From: Spisula solida
Taxonomy: Eukaryota; Mollusca; Bivalvia; Venerida; Mactridae
NCBI GenBank assembly: GCA_947247005.1
Contig: OX365952.1
Span: forward strand, 47,286,722-47,350,721
Direction: 5' to 3'
DNA: 64,000 nt
Below, piece by piece: positions 10,001 through 18,555 of this stretch. The position numbers and the translations under genes were made by a program. Under the pieces are notes generated by a model. The model did not search any database. It saw nothing but the letters and a program-made list of their open reading frames with translations, and had not been told where the DNA came from. The number at the start of each line of letters is the position of its first letter. Position 1 is the first letter of the stretch.

Positions 10001-12391
10001 TGTAACTTTTATGCTAGTATTTAGATGGTATGTTCCAAACATTTTATTTTGGCAATTTGTGCGTAAAGTACTAATAGATCTTGTTATATGACGACGAATG
10101 GAAGTAACAAATCATACGTAGTGCCTACCTTTCAAAGGTGAATATATCATAGAACTACTGTCTATTTGTGGCATGGAATGTCGATTGGAACCTTTGAAGG
10201 AAAACTCTCCATCCACCGGAGAAGTGACCAGGTTCCGCTGGTATTTCTTCAAAGCAACTTGCATACTGATATTTTGAGCATCGGACGCCTGTAGCATTGT
10301 TCTACAATATAATATAAAATAAAATAATTGAATGAGTATTCGTAAAAATAGAAAACCGCATGATCGTACGAACAATGGTGCTACTCTAATCATCCTAGTC
10401 TAAAATATATTGAAATATCTGACAGGATAGGCAGCACACTAATTCGTTACTGACGTAGTCATCATCAGTTTATTGGTATTTGTGCATTTTCCATCAAAAC
10501 CATCTTTCAGAAAGCACTTTGCATAAGGAAGATCGTGTTCTTTAGTTAGGTTGGGTATTTGTGAGAATGAATGAATTTGTGATGTACATATTTTTTATTT
10601 TGTTAGTAGATAATTTGGTCGACGAATAAGGACAGAACTCTATCAAACACTGCTTGCGTCACACATTCTATAACGCCAGGTCCTGATATCCCGAAGCATC
10701 TCAAGTAGACATCTCAACTCAAATTGAGATTTTGCTAAACTCAGAGTCGGAATTAGAAATGACTCGGAAGCTCCATCTCTTGAAACTTTTCTGTAGTACA
10801 CTCAGCACAACATTTCTGTTTAGTGATTCTAATGTTGAGTCCAGTCTCAAATGGAAATCAACATAAAGACACATGCTAATATTTGACATGATAACTTGCT
10901 CAGATTTAGATGCTTAGGGAGATCGGGACTAGGTACCAGTTGTCTGTAAAGCCTCGGTCCCACTGAGTATTTTTCCCTCGGTGATGTACTTCCGATTGAA
11001 ATTATTGAGCATTCAGAACATCGGGAACAGGTTCCTCGTGGTCTAGGGGAAGCGTCGGAGAAGTCATGAGACGGTGTGTGATATCGGAAGGATTTGTGAT
11101 GAATCGGGTGGTATCGGAAGAAATCGGGAGAACATCGCCGATGTGGTATTCCTCTATGTGACATTGGCTTTAAGATCACCAATGAGAACAGCTGAAGTTG
11201 GCTTTGTTGACAGCCTCTTAATAGTTTTAAATATCTTTGAACTGACCTGTCTCGGTTTGTACTGGTCTCTGTTCACAGACTGACTTAAAACACAGGTTTT
11301 ACTGTACGATTTTCAAGCACGCCAAGGCAAACATTTAGATACACATACCTTGGAAGCTACAAGTTGATGGTTCGAATCCCAGTCAGGGTCCTTTCTAAAA
11401 GGGCCGGTTTGTAAGCCAACAGAAGTAATTGAAATAATGTGGCTATCAGTCTTGTACCTGACATTAAGTGTTAGAGTCAGGAAGTAAGTGTGGTTTTGTG
11501 TGGCCTACTTAGCTTAATGGTTAGCTAGCTTGCCGTCTTATCTAGCGACCCGGGTTCAAATCCATATGCCTGCTAATTTCAGCAGACAGCTGACTGGCAA
11601 ATAAAGAATATGCTCGGCATGTAAGAATATTTTGCATTAGTCAAATAGACATGCCCTTTAAATGGAGATTACACTACAATAATGCGCGTGGTGTTTTCAT
11701 GACTGATAAAACATAACGTCACGTGGTGTTTTCATGACTTATAAAACATAACTTACCTTAAATCTTCTATAATCTCCTTCAAAGTCTGAGACTCCTCTTT
11801 ATGGTAGGACACCTCAAACAACATGTGGTCAATATGTTCTTTTATTTCACTTAATCTAAAACCAGATAATCGTAATTTATCCCAATTCTTAAATATTTCC
11901 GCATCGTGAATACAACGATGGTTGTTCCCGTTTGCCAACCGTTTTTGAAACTGTGTTCGTTTCGAGCAGTCTGGTAACTTCATTTTCGTGTCACCGTTTT
12001 GCTTAGCACCGTTATTTAAGTTCATTGCCCTAAATGACTGGTTCACCAGAAAACCCGTATAGTCTCCATAGCAAGCGAAATGTTCACACAAGCGGTCATG
12101 GAAATCTTTAAAACTCAGATCAGTGTCAAATTCACGATTAATAACAGATTCACGTAAATTTAAAACATCACATAACAGTCGAAATTCTTCACCTGATATC
12201 TTCCCCCGACCTTTGGCGTCAATACTCTGGAATATATCCTGTAAATATTGATCTAAGTTATTGGTGAGGACGATGATTTCACTCTTCTTTGTTCCATTAT
12301 TCCCGTACTGATAAGCCATAGTGCTGGCTAACCATTTGGCCTTCAATTTCGGTGATCTGCCTACCATTGGAGACTTTGGTCCCAAACTCAT
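793..12391 (-). CDS. EFCC1: EFCC1-like EF-hand and coiled-coil protein (whole gene, 8 coding exons)
   Basis: Spliced CDS: 12391-11757, 10301-10129, 5891-5788, 4540-4446, 2944-2786, 2347-2307, 1899-1781, 1092-793. Lengths 635, 173, 104, 95, 159, 41, 119 and 300 sum to 1626 nt, giving 541 aa plus stop with every junction GT-AG and in phase. Residues 40-80 (IIVLTNNLDQYLQDIFQSID...) and the later LSFKDFHDRLCEHF block match the conserved N-terminus of vertebrate EFCC1, as does the junction IEDLR|TMLQASDAQ. A single EF-hand loop spans about residues 58-69 (D58, G63, I65, E69), but positions 3 and 5 are Lys and Arg, so calcium binding looks doubtful. Residues about 180-380 and 403-480 are heptad-rich, predicted coiled coil. 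A basic Ser/Pro/Arg stretch (IPRSPVRTPSRTP) lies between them. The human protein is similar in size (about 600 aa) and poorly characterised. No signal peptide or membrane segment is visible. Start choice: first ATG, A at -3. Confidence 0.92.
1781..1899 (-). CDS. EFCC1: EFCC1-like exon 7
   Basis: Acceptor ...ctttcag|AT, donor CAGCAGCAA|gtatgt. Encodes DTITNTELDADEHFPPEAIL then IKRLEIEISSQLEAYNAQQQ, acidic then helical and coiled-coil prone. 119 nt, ends on a codon boundary. Confidence 0.88.
2307..2347 (-). CDS. EFCC1: EFCC1-like exon 6 (41-nt microexon)
   Basis: Acceptor ...ttttgcag|A, donor ACGG|gtaggt. Encodes RPNGTADPMTSSIT. Required for phase: exon 5 leaves two bases and exon 7 needs one, and only this exon bridges them. 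Confidence 0.78.
2786..2944 (-). CDS. EFCC1: EFCC1-like exon 5 (basic Ser/Pro region)
   Basis: Acceptor ...tttttcag|A, donor CCCAG|gtgagt. Reads RCCRELFAVCVESFKEVENA then a basic, proline-rich segment ending LKRKFSFSGQP. Probably a flexible linker; S/TP and RxxS sites could be phosphorylated (inference). Confidence 0.87.
4446..4540 (-). CDS. EFCC1: EFCC1-like exon 4 (coiled coil)
   Basis: Acceptor ...gattacag|CAT, donor TACAG|gtcagt. Reads HDLTDMSREVCRLEDASRRQ then SGQLELIVKTY, open in the only frame compatible with its neighbours. 95 nt, leaves two bases. It is not visible as an independent open frame because it is short; found from splice sites and phase. Confidence 0.85.
4724..4969. mobile_element. 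246-bp TIR element (MITE) in EFCC1-like intron 3
   Basis: Terminal inverted repeats of about 25 bp, tcgctggcttagaattagaa at the left and its reverse complement at the right. No open frame of note. A smaller palindrome (aaggtcgta / tacgacctt) sits at 4925-4951. The target duplication is unclear. Confidence 0.7.
5788..5891 (-). CDS. EFCC1: EFCC1-like exon 3 (coiled coil)
   Basis: Acceptor ...tattcag|GGG, donor TTACAG|gtaag. Encodes GEDKSVRILSRELSQLRELR and DKEVKELINFNNQLQ, a clear coiled-coil segment. 104 nt; closes a codon exactly at the donor. Confidence 0.88.
6160..6280. repeat. Degenerate CAG/CAA trinucleotide tract
   Basis: Purine-poor stretch of agcagcaac and aacaacagc runs leading straight into the 48-bp array; a similar tract (atcaacaacaac, atcagttgcatcacc) follows the array at 7150-7245. 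Confidence 0.75.
6281..7105. repeat. 48-bp minisatellite, about 15 copies, interrupted by a retroposon tail
   Basis: Unit starts cactctattattatcctgac and ends gtggactcgaccgctgcgt; period 48. The first five units are nearly identical (recent homogenisation) and later ones carry tacaccgtaata and ccactgcat variants. Period divisible by 3 keeps frames open (a 16-residue repeat) without meaning. Interrupted at 6673-6752. Lies in EFCC1-like intron 2. Confidence 0.95.
6673..6752 (-). mobile_element. 80-bp 3' end of a LINE inserted in the 48-bp array
   Basis: Read on the minus strand: ...aggcccacatggaagattgg... gttaaataaagtctttac followed by (ttac)n. Flanked by an exact 6-bp direct repeat ATCACT (6667-6672 and 6753-6758). 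The sequence resembles the 3' end of the LINE at 34.7 kb (aggctcacagggaagactgg ... aaataaagtctttatt). A very short 5'-truncated insertion. Confidence 0.85.
7246..7512 (+). mobile_element. SINE-like element with tRNA-type head
   Basis: gcggttgcatagaggtagga resembles an A box and gttccgggttcatcccc a B box. The rest (to about 7512) has no coding sense. The cloverleaf is not convincing, so this is a tRNA-derived SINE and not a tRNA gene. Confidence 0.5.
8179..9176. mobile_element. 998-bp Harbinger-like TIR element with CGTGCGA clusters
   Basis: Ends aacccctttcacaattg / caattgtgaaaggggtt are perfect inverted repeats (17 bp), flanked by TTA on both sides (8176-8178, 9177-9179), as for PIF/Harbinger elements. 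The left subterminal region (8230-8510) holds many CGTGCGAT-type 8-mers, plus-oriented at 8240-8405 and minus-oriented at 8450-8500; tcgtgcgacgaag recurs near the right end (9133). No transposase seen, so non-autonomous. Lies in EFCC1-like intron 2. Confidence 0.85.
9381..9806. repeat. 23-bp minisatellite, about 18 copies
   Basis: Unit atcattgagtatttgcatca+gta, period 23, with point variants (tgtgtcagt, acatcagc). EFCC1-like intron 2. Confidence 0.95.
10129..10301 (-). CDS. EFCC1: EFCC1-like exon 2
   Basis: Acceptor ...attgtag|A, donor AAAG|gtaggc. Completes Arg212 and continues TMLQASDAQNISMQVALKKY, the direct continuation of the conserved IEDLR block, then a Ser/Asn-rich linker. Enters in phase 2, leaves with one base. 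Confidence 0.92.
10677..10935. mobile_element. MITE family T, copy 1
   Basis: Left end ccaggtcctgatatcccgaa with catctcaagtagacatctca; right end agatgcttagggagatcggg actagg is an imperfect inverted copy. The second copy is at 32872-33090. Confidence 0.7.
10949..11170. mobile_element. MITE family Q, copy 1
   Basis: About 222 bp, ends aagcctcggtcccactgag / tgtgacattggctt, flanked by TA on both sides. Internal cggtgatgtacttccgat is mirrored by tcgggagaacatcgccgat at the right. One of five copies (10949, 13705, 14583, 17447, 22491). Confidence 0.88.
11505..11630 (+). mobile_element. SINE family U, copy 1
   Basis: tagcttaatggttagctagc (A-box-like), gcgacccgggttcaaatcc (B-box-like), then atatgcctgctaatttcagc and agctgactggcaaata. 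The same string of modules recurs at 23270-23460. Another B-box-like remnant (gatggttcgaatcccagtc) lies just upstream near 11370. Confidence 0.65.
11757..12391 (-). CDS. EFCC1: EFCC1-like exon 1 (start, EF-hand)
   Basis: Encodes residues 1-211 plus two bases of Arg212. Starts at ATG 12391-12389; a second in-frame ATG eight codons on is possible. Ends at donor AG|gtaagt-type (gattaag|gtaag). It holds the EF-hand, the LSFKDFHDRLC motif and the first coiled-coil heptads (FRLSEIKEHIDHM...). Confidence 0.93.
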
Positions 12392-13704
12392 TGTTCAAAA
12401 ATAGATTCAAAATTTTCAAAAAAATGTTTAACGTATATATAGGCACAACAGAATGTAATGCTTAATTCCACGAAACAAAACACTAACTCATTCCGAATAC
12501 TAGTCAACGACAAGAAGACGTTTTCTGAAGAAACATTTATTCCATTTTATTACTCAAATCACAAGCTTAAATTTTTCTAAGCACGCAGACGTTTTAATCC
12601 ATGCAATTTATGATAACATTCAGTTTTAAGTGGTAGAAAATTTGAATACACCACATTCCACTTGAAGACAACAAGTAGAAATATATTCTAAGAAGCACCG
12701 CGGACTTTACATAAATCTAAATCATTACCCACAAAAAAAAACTATTTTATCACAGAAATCTACGCGAGTTTATAAAACGTCCGCGCTGTTTTAATTCATG
12801 GATTGATCAGATACGGATATTTATATCCAGGCAGCTACGGGTTTTAAAATGATTTACGCTTGTTTAAAAGATTCTAATCTGAAGAACTTGTACACGTAGG
12901 TGTTTTTATCGTGTTTCTTTTCCAGAATTGACCTCCGCCATCAATCTAACACCGGCGTGTTTCCTCTCTTTGGATAGCTAATAAAGGCGAACACCTGGCA
13001 CCTGTATGGTCTAACTCTGATAATCAAAGAGCTGACAGTAATATTATAATTCTGTACAACATCAAAATGATTCGGCATACATATAAAATATATGATAGAC
13101 ACAAATAGATAACATAGTTAGGGCGGGTACCAAAGTGTAACTGTTCAACATTTCGTATACGAATAGCCTTGATGTCGCCGTATGTCATATCTGTAAAGCT
13201 TTCTCGCACTGTGTCATGTTTGTTGTGATATTTTGTTTTTAGCAATTTTAAATAACCAGTAGAAGTTTTTAATTAAGTCATATGGAGGCTTACAACTTAG
13301 TTACAAGTCACATCATTTGTACACTGAGCAAGCCCGGTTTGAAGCATGTTTATGTATACATTTGAGCACGGAATGATCAATAGCGATATACAAGAATCGA
13401 ACCAACAGCAGAGGCGGTTGCCCTAAACACTATACTACCTGGGGCAGTGTTCTTTAGGAATGTGCAGTTGACATGTCTTAAATTCTAAGACTGCGTGAAA
13501 ATCTTCGTGAAATCATACTTTGTTCAATCCATAGTTTCAATTTCATCACGTGACTGGTGTGATCACCTGTTAGAACATGCGCACTGATTTGTTGTTGATA
13601 TTTCCCTGCTGTTCCTCTAGTCACAAACGGACATTGTACCAGATTGGCTCTTGAATTTACGCAAAGCACGTATCCAATGGTTTAAGTTCAAACATATGCA
13701 GTTT
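12392..13704. other. Upstream region of the EFCC1-like gene
   Basis: Intergenic, AT-rich. It should contain the EFCC1-like promoter, but I see no clear TATA box or CpG island. A minus-strand tRNA-like SINE remnant (ggttcgattcttg on the minus strand) lies at about 13375-13445. Otherwise nothing recognisable. Confidence 0.4.
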
Positions 13705-13861
13705 AAGCCTAAGTCCCACTGAACTTTTTTGCCTCGGCGATGTACTCCCGATTGACATTAATGAGTTATCAGGACATCGGGAACAGGTTCATCTTGTTGA
13801 AGGGGAAGCTTCGAGAAGTCATGAGATAATTGTGATATAGGTAGGAATCGTGACGAATCGG
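13705..13861. mobile_element. MITE family Q, copy 2 (right end lost)
   Basis: Starts aagcctaagtcccactgaa and follows the family to gacgaatcggg, then passes directly into the 17-bp array. The right terminal repeat is missing after the array. Confidence 0.82.
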
Positions 13862-14124
13862 GTTGTGTACGATGATAAGTTAAGTACGATTATCAGTTAT
13901 GTACGTTGATCAGTTATGTACGATGATCAGTTGTGTACGTTGATCAGTTATGTATGATGATCAGTTGTGTATGATTATCAGTTATGTACGATTATCAGTT
14001 ATGTACGATGATCAGTTATGTACGATGATCAGTTATGTATGATGATCAGTTGTGTACGATAGTCAGTTGTGTACGATGATCAGTTATGTACGATGATCAG
14101 TTGTGTCGGATGATCAGTTATGTA
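13862..14124. repeat. 17-bp minisatellite, about 15 copies
   Basis: Unit gatgatcagttatgtac, period 17, variants gttgtgtac and gattatcag. Its left edge coincides with the truncation point of the MITE Q copy. Confidence 0.95.
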
Positions 14125-14582
14125 AGAAGTTCGGCCATGAATATCATCATAATATGCCCATCAAATGTTATATACAGATGAATAATTAGTAGGCCTATAT
14201 TCTCGTTGGCCAAACCATCAAATCATTAATAGGAAATGCCAACCACTTCACTGCGAGCATAGTACATGCTAACATGTTTTTGTACAGTCGTTGCCAGCCC
14301 ATGAAGATTAGATCTTTATTGTGTAATGAGTTGAAATAATTTGTAATTGGCAACGCCTTTAATCATTCGTGCGGTGAGATCCATTTATCTCTTTGATAAA
14401 TTAAACTTCGTCTAGCATCAAATACATTCGGGCTAACTAAAGATGTAGGACATAAAGGTTAACAAGATACATTATGGGAGAGTAATCTCTATCAGCTCGG
14501 AAATATCATGTTGATGGCTGCTATGAAATAGTTTGAACCGGAACTGTATATTGCCTAACTTTTGCATGTGAACTGGTTAGTG
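14125..14582. other. No feature seen
   Basis: AT-rich intergenic sequence between the 17-bp array and a MITE; no coding or repeat signal recognised. Confidence 0.4.
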
Positions 14583-14807
14583 AAGTCTAGGTCCCACTGA
14601 GCATTTTTTGCCACGGCGATGTACCCCCGATGGAAATTAAGGAGTTATCAGGACACCGAGGACAGGTTCCTTGTGGTCTAGGGGAAGCTTCGGGGAAGTC
14701 ATAAGAAGAAGTTTGTGATATCGGAAGGAATTGTGATGAATCGGGCGGTATCGGAAGAAATCGGGAGAACATCGCCGATTGGGAATTTCTCAGTGGGACA
14801 TAGGCTT
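14583..14807. mobile_element. MITE family Q, copy 3
   Basis: About 225 bp from aagtctaggtcccactgag to tcagtgggacataggctt. The full internal inverted pair (cggcgatgtacccccgat / atcgggagaacatcgccgat) is present. The flanking TA has decayed. Confidence 0.88.
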
Positions 14808-14933
14808 AACCAAGGAACTTTAAGGATATATAGTACAGTAGTAACTGTATAACTGTCGATGTAGAACAAATTAGTTTAACCTACTTTAGAATACAACATA
14901 CAATAAGCTCTTACTAGACGTGACGCCATGAAT

Positions 14934-15362
14934 TGCGGATTTAGCTCAGTGGTAACGCACTGGACTGTCAATCCAGAGGTCGTGGGTTCAATCCCCGGCA
15001 TCGGAACTTGGCATTTATGAAATATTTATAATATCTCACGCTATATCTGACCGTGTGTAATGCAAAGTATCTTGGTAAAGGTGCCAAGAAGCTGTGTATC
15101 GGTTCTATACACCGGGCACATTAAAGAACCAGACTGTCTATTCGAATTTTCGAAAAAAGCGCCGGGCATGCCTGTATCTAATGTCTCTCTCTCCATTCAG
15201 GGGCTTTCTCTCAGTCTGTCCCTCTGGTCAGATCATGCTGTATCCGCACTGGTAGAGGATGCCCTTGCGCCCTTGTGGCTACAACACTATACTGTAAAGT
15301 GCCTTTGAACGTGTGTTCGCATGAAAAAGGCGCTATATAAATCTGGTATATATTTATTTTAT
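14934..15362 (+). mobile_element. tRNA-derived SINE, about 430 bp
   Basis: The head gcggatttagctcagtggta with anticodon arm ctggactgtcaatccag (GTC, Asp-like) and ggttcaatcccc is tRNA-like. D-stem, T-stem and acceptor pairing are all broken, so it is not a functional tRNA. It is followed by an unrelated body and the 3' motif aaaggcgctatataaat with a TTTA-type tail, as in several metazoan SINE families. Confidence 0.75.
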
Positions 15363-16284
15363 TGGTGTCATTTGAATTCTATCGGCCAGTCAAAATGCTA
15401 GATGCTACATTCTAGGTAAATTAGAACATATTAAGTAAATTTTTAATGACTAAACCCTCACTCGATTCGCTTAGCTCGGTCCGCCCTTTTAAATCATAAA
15501 CACATTGCGTAATATATCCTAACTATCACCGTGATGGTTATAATTGCAGTTTACAAATACATGTATATAAAAATAATCCTTCATTTTAAATTTAAATTGC
15601 ATATTGTATATAACCCTGCACGTGGCTTATAAGGAAAGTTAGCCGCAGATTCAAACCATTGTTGCGATGTGACTGTGTGCGGTAATCATGCAATTTTACT
15701 GAGACATGACGTCACAACATGCATTTATTTAGTGACGTATGGAAACTGTTGCCAGCTGAATGTAATAAAGCAATCAGTATCAGGTATTAGCGCGACTATC
15801 CTAACTTGGCCAACTAGTCATGATGACTGGGCATTGTTACAGCAAACGATGACGTCGTGATCTTACTTGGTGTTATATTGCTATTTTTACAGCGAAGAGT
15901 TAGAACTGTCTGAAAATGAAGCGATTTTTGTCAAAATATTTGCCCTTGTGGTCTATACATATTTGCAAGAATCCACGCACAATTCCTACTTAATGTTGTC
16001 CTCAATTCTTTGTTGGTAGTTAGTTGAGGAACGAATGTCTGCATGTCGGTGATAAATTACAACATCCAGACACCAACTCTTCCTTAGATACTCCGACATA
16101 TCATCGTCCCTAGGACTGGCTGGTCACTGCTTGAATTAGTATGTGCCATTCAAACACAAACCTAAGTACTACGCACGGAAGACTTGCTGCTAACTATTCA
16201 AGACCTTGTCGTGATTTAAATTTGTGAACACTGTATCAAATTAAATAGTGATTTGAATTTGCAACGAATCACAAGATGATGATA
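15363..16284. other. No feature seen
   Basis: Intergenic; short open frames only, no similarity to known families recognised. Confidence 0.4.
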
Positions 16285-16470
16285 GATCTACCAGCCGAAC
16301 ACAGAAAACATAAACAAACGTACAAGGTGCAATGCCCAACTAAACAAGTAAATGATCCGCCCAAGTCCAATCTGTCGAAAATTTGAATTAACTAGTTTCA
16401 GCAACCAAAAATCTAAATGCCCAAGCTGAATGACCCAGTTGCAACAGTAAAACGGCTGAAATGTGTAGTT
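16285..16470 (-). mobile_element. Retroposon R, internal part
   Basis: accagccgaacacagaaaac, gtgcaatgcccaactaaac and, further on, gctgaatgacccagttgcaa match the copy at 45.4-45.57 kb. The terminal ggacagggaaggcag part is absent. Confidence 0.65.
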
Positions 16471-16545
16471 TTATCAGAAGTCCTAAAAAGTAGAAAAAAA
16501 CAGTAAGTTCCGCACGACCTAGATCTAAGCGGTTATATTGCCAAG

Positions 16546-16628
16546 ATACGTCATGGTGACGTCATTGAAAAATTGTTCAGATCAAGATACGTCATGATGA
16601 CGTCATATTGATGTTGTTCAGATCAAGA
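16546..16628. repeat. Two-copy direct repeat carrying CRE-like TGACGTCA sites
   Basis: tgttcagatcaagatacgtc and atgatgacgtcat occur twice with a spacing of about 51 bp; further atgacgtcatcatg at about 16711. TGACGTCA is the CREB/ATF consensus. No gene start is nearby, so regulatory use is unsupported. Confidence 0.55.
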
Positions 16629-16899
16629 GTCAATCGGGACACCTCGGACAATCAAATGAATCATCTCTCGGGTGTAAATAGAACGTCGCCATTTTTTAAC
16701 GTCTTTCGCCATGACGTCATCATGACAGATTTAAACAGTGCTTCAATGGAATACACGCCCATCAAGCAAGCGCTGCGTAGCTGCGCGTTATGCTCAATGA
16801 GTGTAGAGAAATTGTTTTGTTTAATCAATAAAACATATTTTGCTATTTCCACTGCTGATAAGTTACGGTCTATTTTCTTCGGTCCATTTTCTTCTGCGT

Positions 16900-17039
16900 G
16901 GTATCAGTATTGCTCTTATTCAATTAGAGAATAAGGATAGTCAATCATATCGCCTGTTACTGACCAAGAACTTAATATGGTGTGATCTGATTGGTTGTCC
17001 TTATCCCTAAGTCAAGTAAGATCAATACTGAATATCACC
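16900..17039. mobile_element. MITE family S, copy 1 (140 bp palindromic)
   Basis: Left ggtatcagtattgctcttat and aggatagtcaatca; right tgattggttgtccttatccc and agatcaatactgaatatcacc. The arms are about 50 bp, imperfect. The second copy at 24283-24426 is in the opposite orientation. Confidence 0.75.
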
Positions 17040-17446
17040 AAAGGTATATGAATCGTAGTGATGATATTCCATGGTCGAGTTTATTAGCAAATACATAAAA
17101 ATTTAACTTTCTCGAAAAATAAAGTTTTACAGTATCGTGAGAATAAAACACAGAGTACAAAAGAAACAATTTATTTTTGTGTAAAACACAACTACAACGC
17201 ATATTTCTCGTAGAAAAGTACATATTTTACAAACACGATTAACAAAATTACTCTATTTTAAGATAAATATTTGAAATTATATAGTTAAAATTAATCTATA
17301 ATATTTATATGATAGATCTAATTGTCTCTAAGGCTACATACTTCAATATTTACAGTCATTCGTGTATCTATATAGAATATATGGTGTATATAAACAAACT
17401 AACGCGGCAGTTTTAAGCTACTTCCGTCATCTCACCATTTTGCATA
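17040..17446. other. No feature seen
   Basis: Very AT-rich intergenic sequence without recognised elements. Confidence 0.4.
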
Positions 17447-17669
17447 AAGCCTACGTCCCTCTGAGGAATTCGTCATCGGCGATGTTCTCCCGATATCCTC
17501 CGATACCATCCGATTCATTACGATTCCTTCCTATATCACACATTGTCTTATGACTTCTCCAAAGCTTCCCATAGATCACGAGGAACCTGTTCTCGATGTC
17601 TGGCTAACTCATTGATTTCCATCGGGAGTACATCGCCGAGGCAAAAAATGCTCAGTGGGACCTAGGCTT
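17447..17669. mobile_element. MITE family Q, copy 4
   Basis: 223 bp in opposite orientation to copies 1-3; ends aagcctacgtccctctgag / tcagtgggacctaggctt, flanked by TA (17445-17446, 17670-17671). Confidence 0.88.
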
Positions 17670-18043
17670 TACAAACTCTATTCTGTTCGTTGGTTATACA
17701 CATCGTGGACTAGCCGGTTCTTACAAATTCACACACTGTAGACGGATAATAAATAATTTTATAATAATTGACATAAATCGTCTGTATAAATACATTATTG
17801 TTGAGCATTGATATAAAACTAAACATCATGACGTCTGATAGATTCACTCTGTGACGTCGTGTCGTGTTTTTTTCAATGGCGCCGGACCGTTTTTCTAAGC
17901 ATCTTCGCAATGCTTCGGTCAATTAACGAACACACTACATTGGACGTTACCTATATTAATCCAATTGACATTTGCTTAAAAACGCACAAATCGCTACATG
18001 TTTTGAACTGTACGCTTCAGAATAACGCACGATATATAGTCAT

Positions 18044-18049
18044 TTTATT
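18044..18049 (-). promoter_or_regulatory. Candidate polyadenylation signal for the SLC16-like gene
   Basis: AATAAA on the minus strand about 100 nt downstream of the stop codon at 18149-18151. The region 17670-18148 otherwise shows nothing recognisable. Confidence 0.5.
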
Positions 18050-18148
18050 ATGACATATTGACGGCAATTTAACACTTGACTCTATATACAGTATTGACCG
18101 AAGCGTCCCGAATCTTGAAAAAACTAAGCTTCTAACGAATGCATTCTG

Positions 18149-18555
18149 CTAATCATCGTAATCATCTATAAATTGAAGTTCTTCGCCGTGCAATAGTTTC
18201 TGAATTTCTTCAGTAAAATTAACCGGCTCGACGTCATTCGATGAACAAAACAAACTGTTACAACCACTCTGATTGGACGAAGATGCGCATGCGCAGTCTG
18301 CGCATGACGTTAATTTTTGTTCCGGTAAATATTCGGGACTTTCAGAGTCCTGCTTCTCTTCTAGTTCGGGTGTACATTGTTTGCCGTGCTTGCTACTGCT
18401 GCTGGCTATCATGGAAGAGGCGGTACAAAGTTCGTTAATGACGTCACCGTTGTTCGTGATGACGTAATCGACGTCAGGTAGTTCCGGTATTTCATCGTTT
18501 GGCTGAAACACAACCGTCGCCATACCGAGAGCCGCACCAATTAAAATAACGAATG
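18149..18555 (-). CDS. SLC16-like exon 5 (TM12 and C-terminal tail)
   Basis: Acceptor ...tactttcag|CA. Encodes AFVILIGAALGMATVVFQPN (TM12) then about 115 hydrophilic residues, Ser/Cys/Glu-rich (ASSMIASSSSKHG, CADCACASSSNQSGC), ending ELQFIDDYDD, stop 18149-18151. The tail is cytoplasmic by family topology. Confidence 0.9.

Noticed and set aside
14936..15006. Possible tRNA-Asp gene
   Set aside because: The anticodon arm and B box look right, but D-stem, T-stem and acceptor stem do not pair, and the sequence continues into a SINE body with a gcgctatataaat 3' end.
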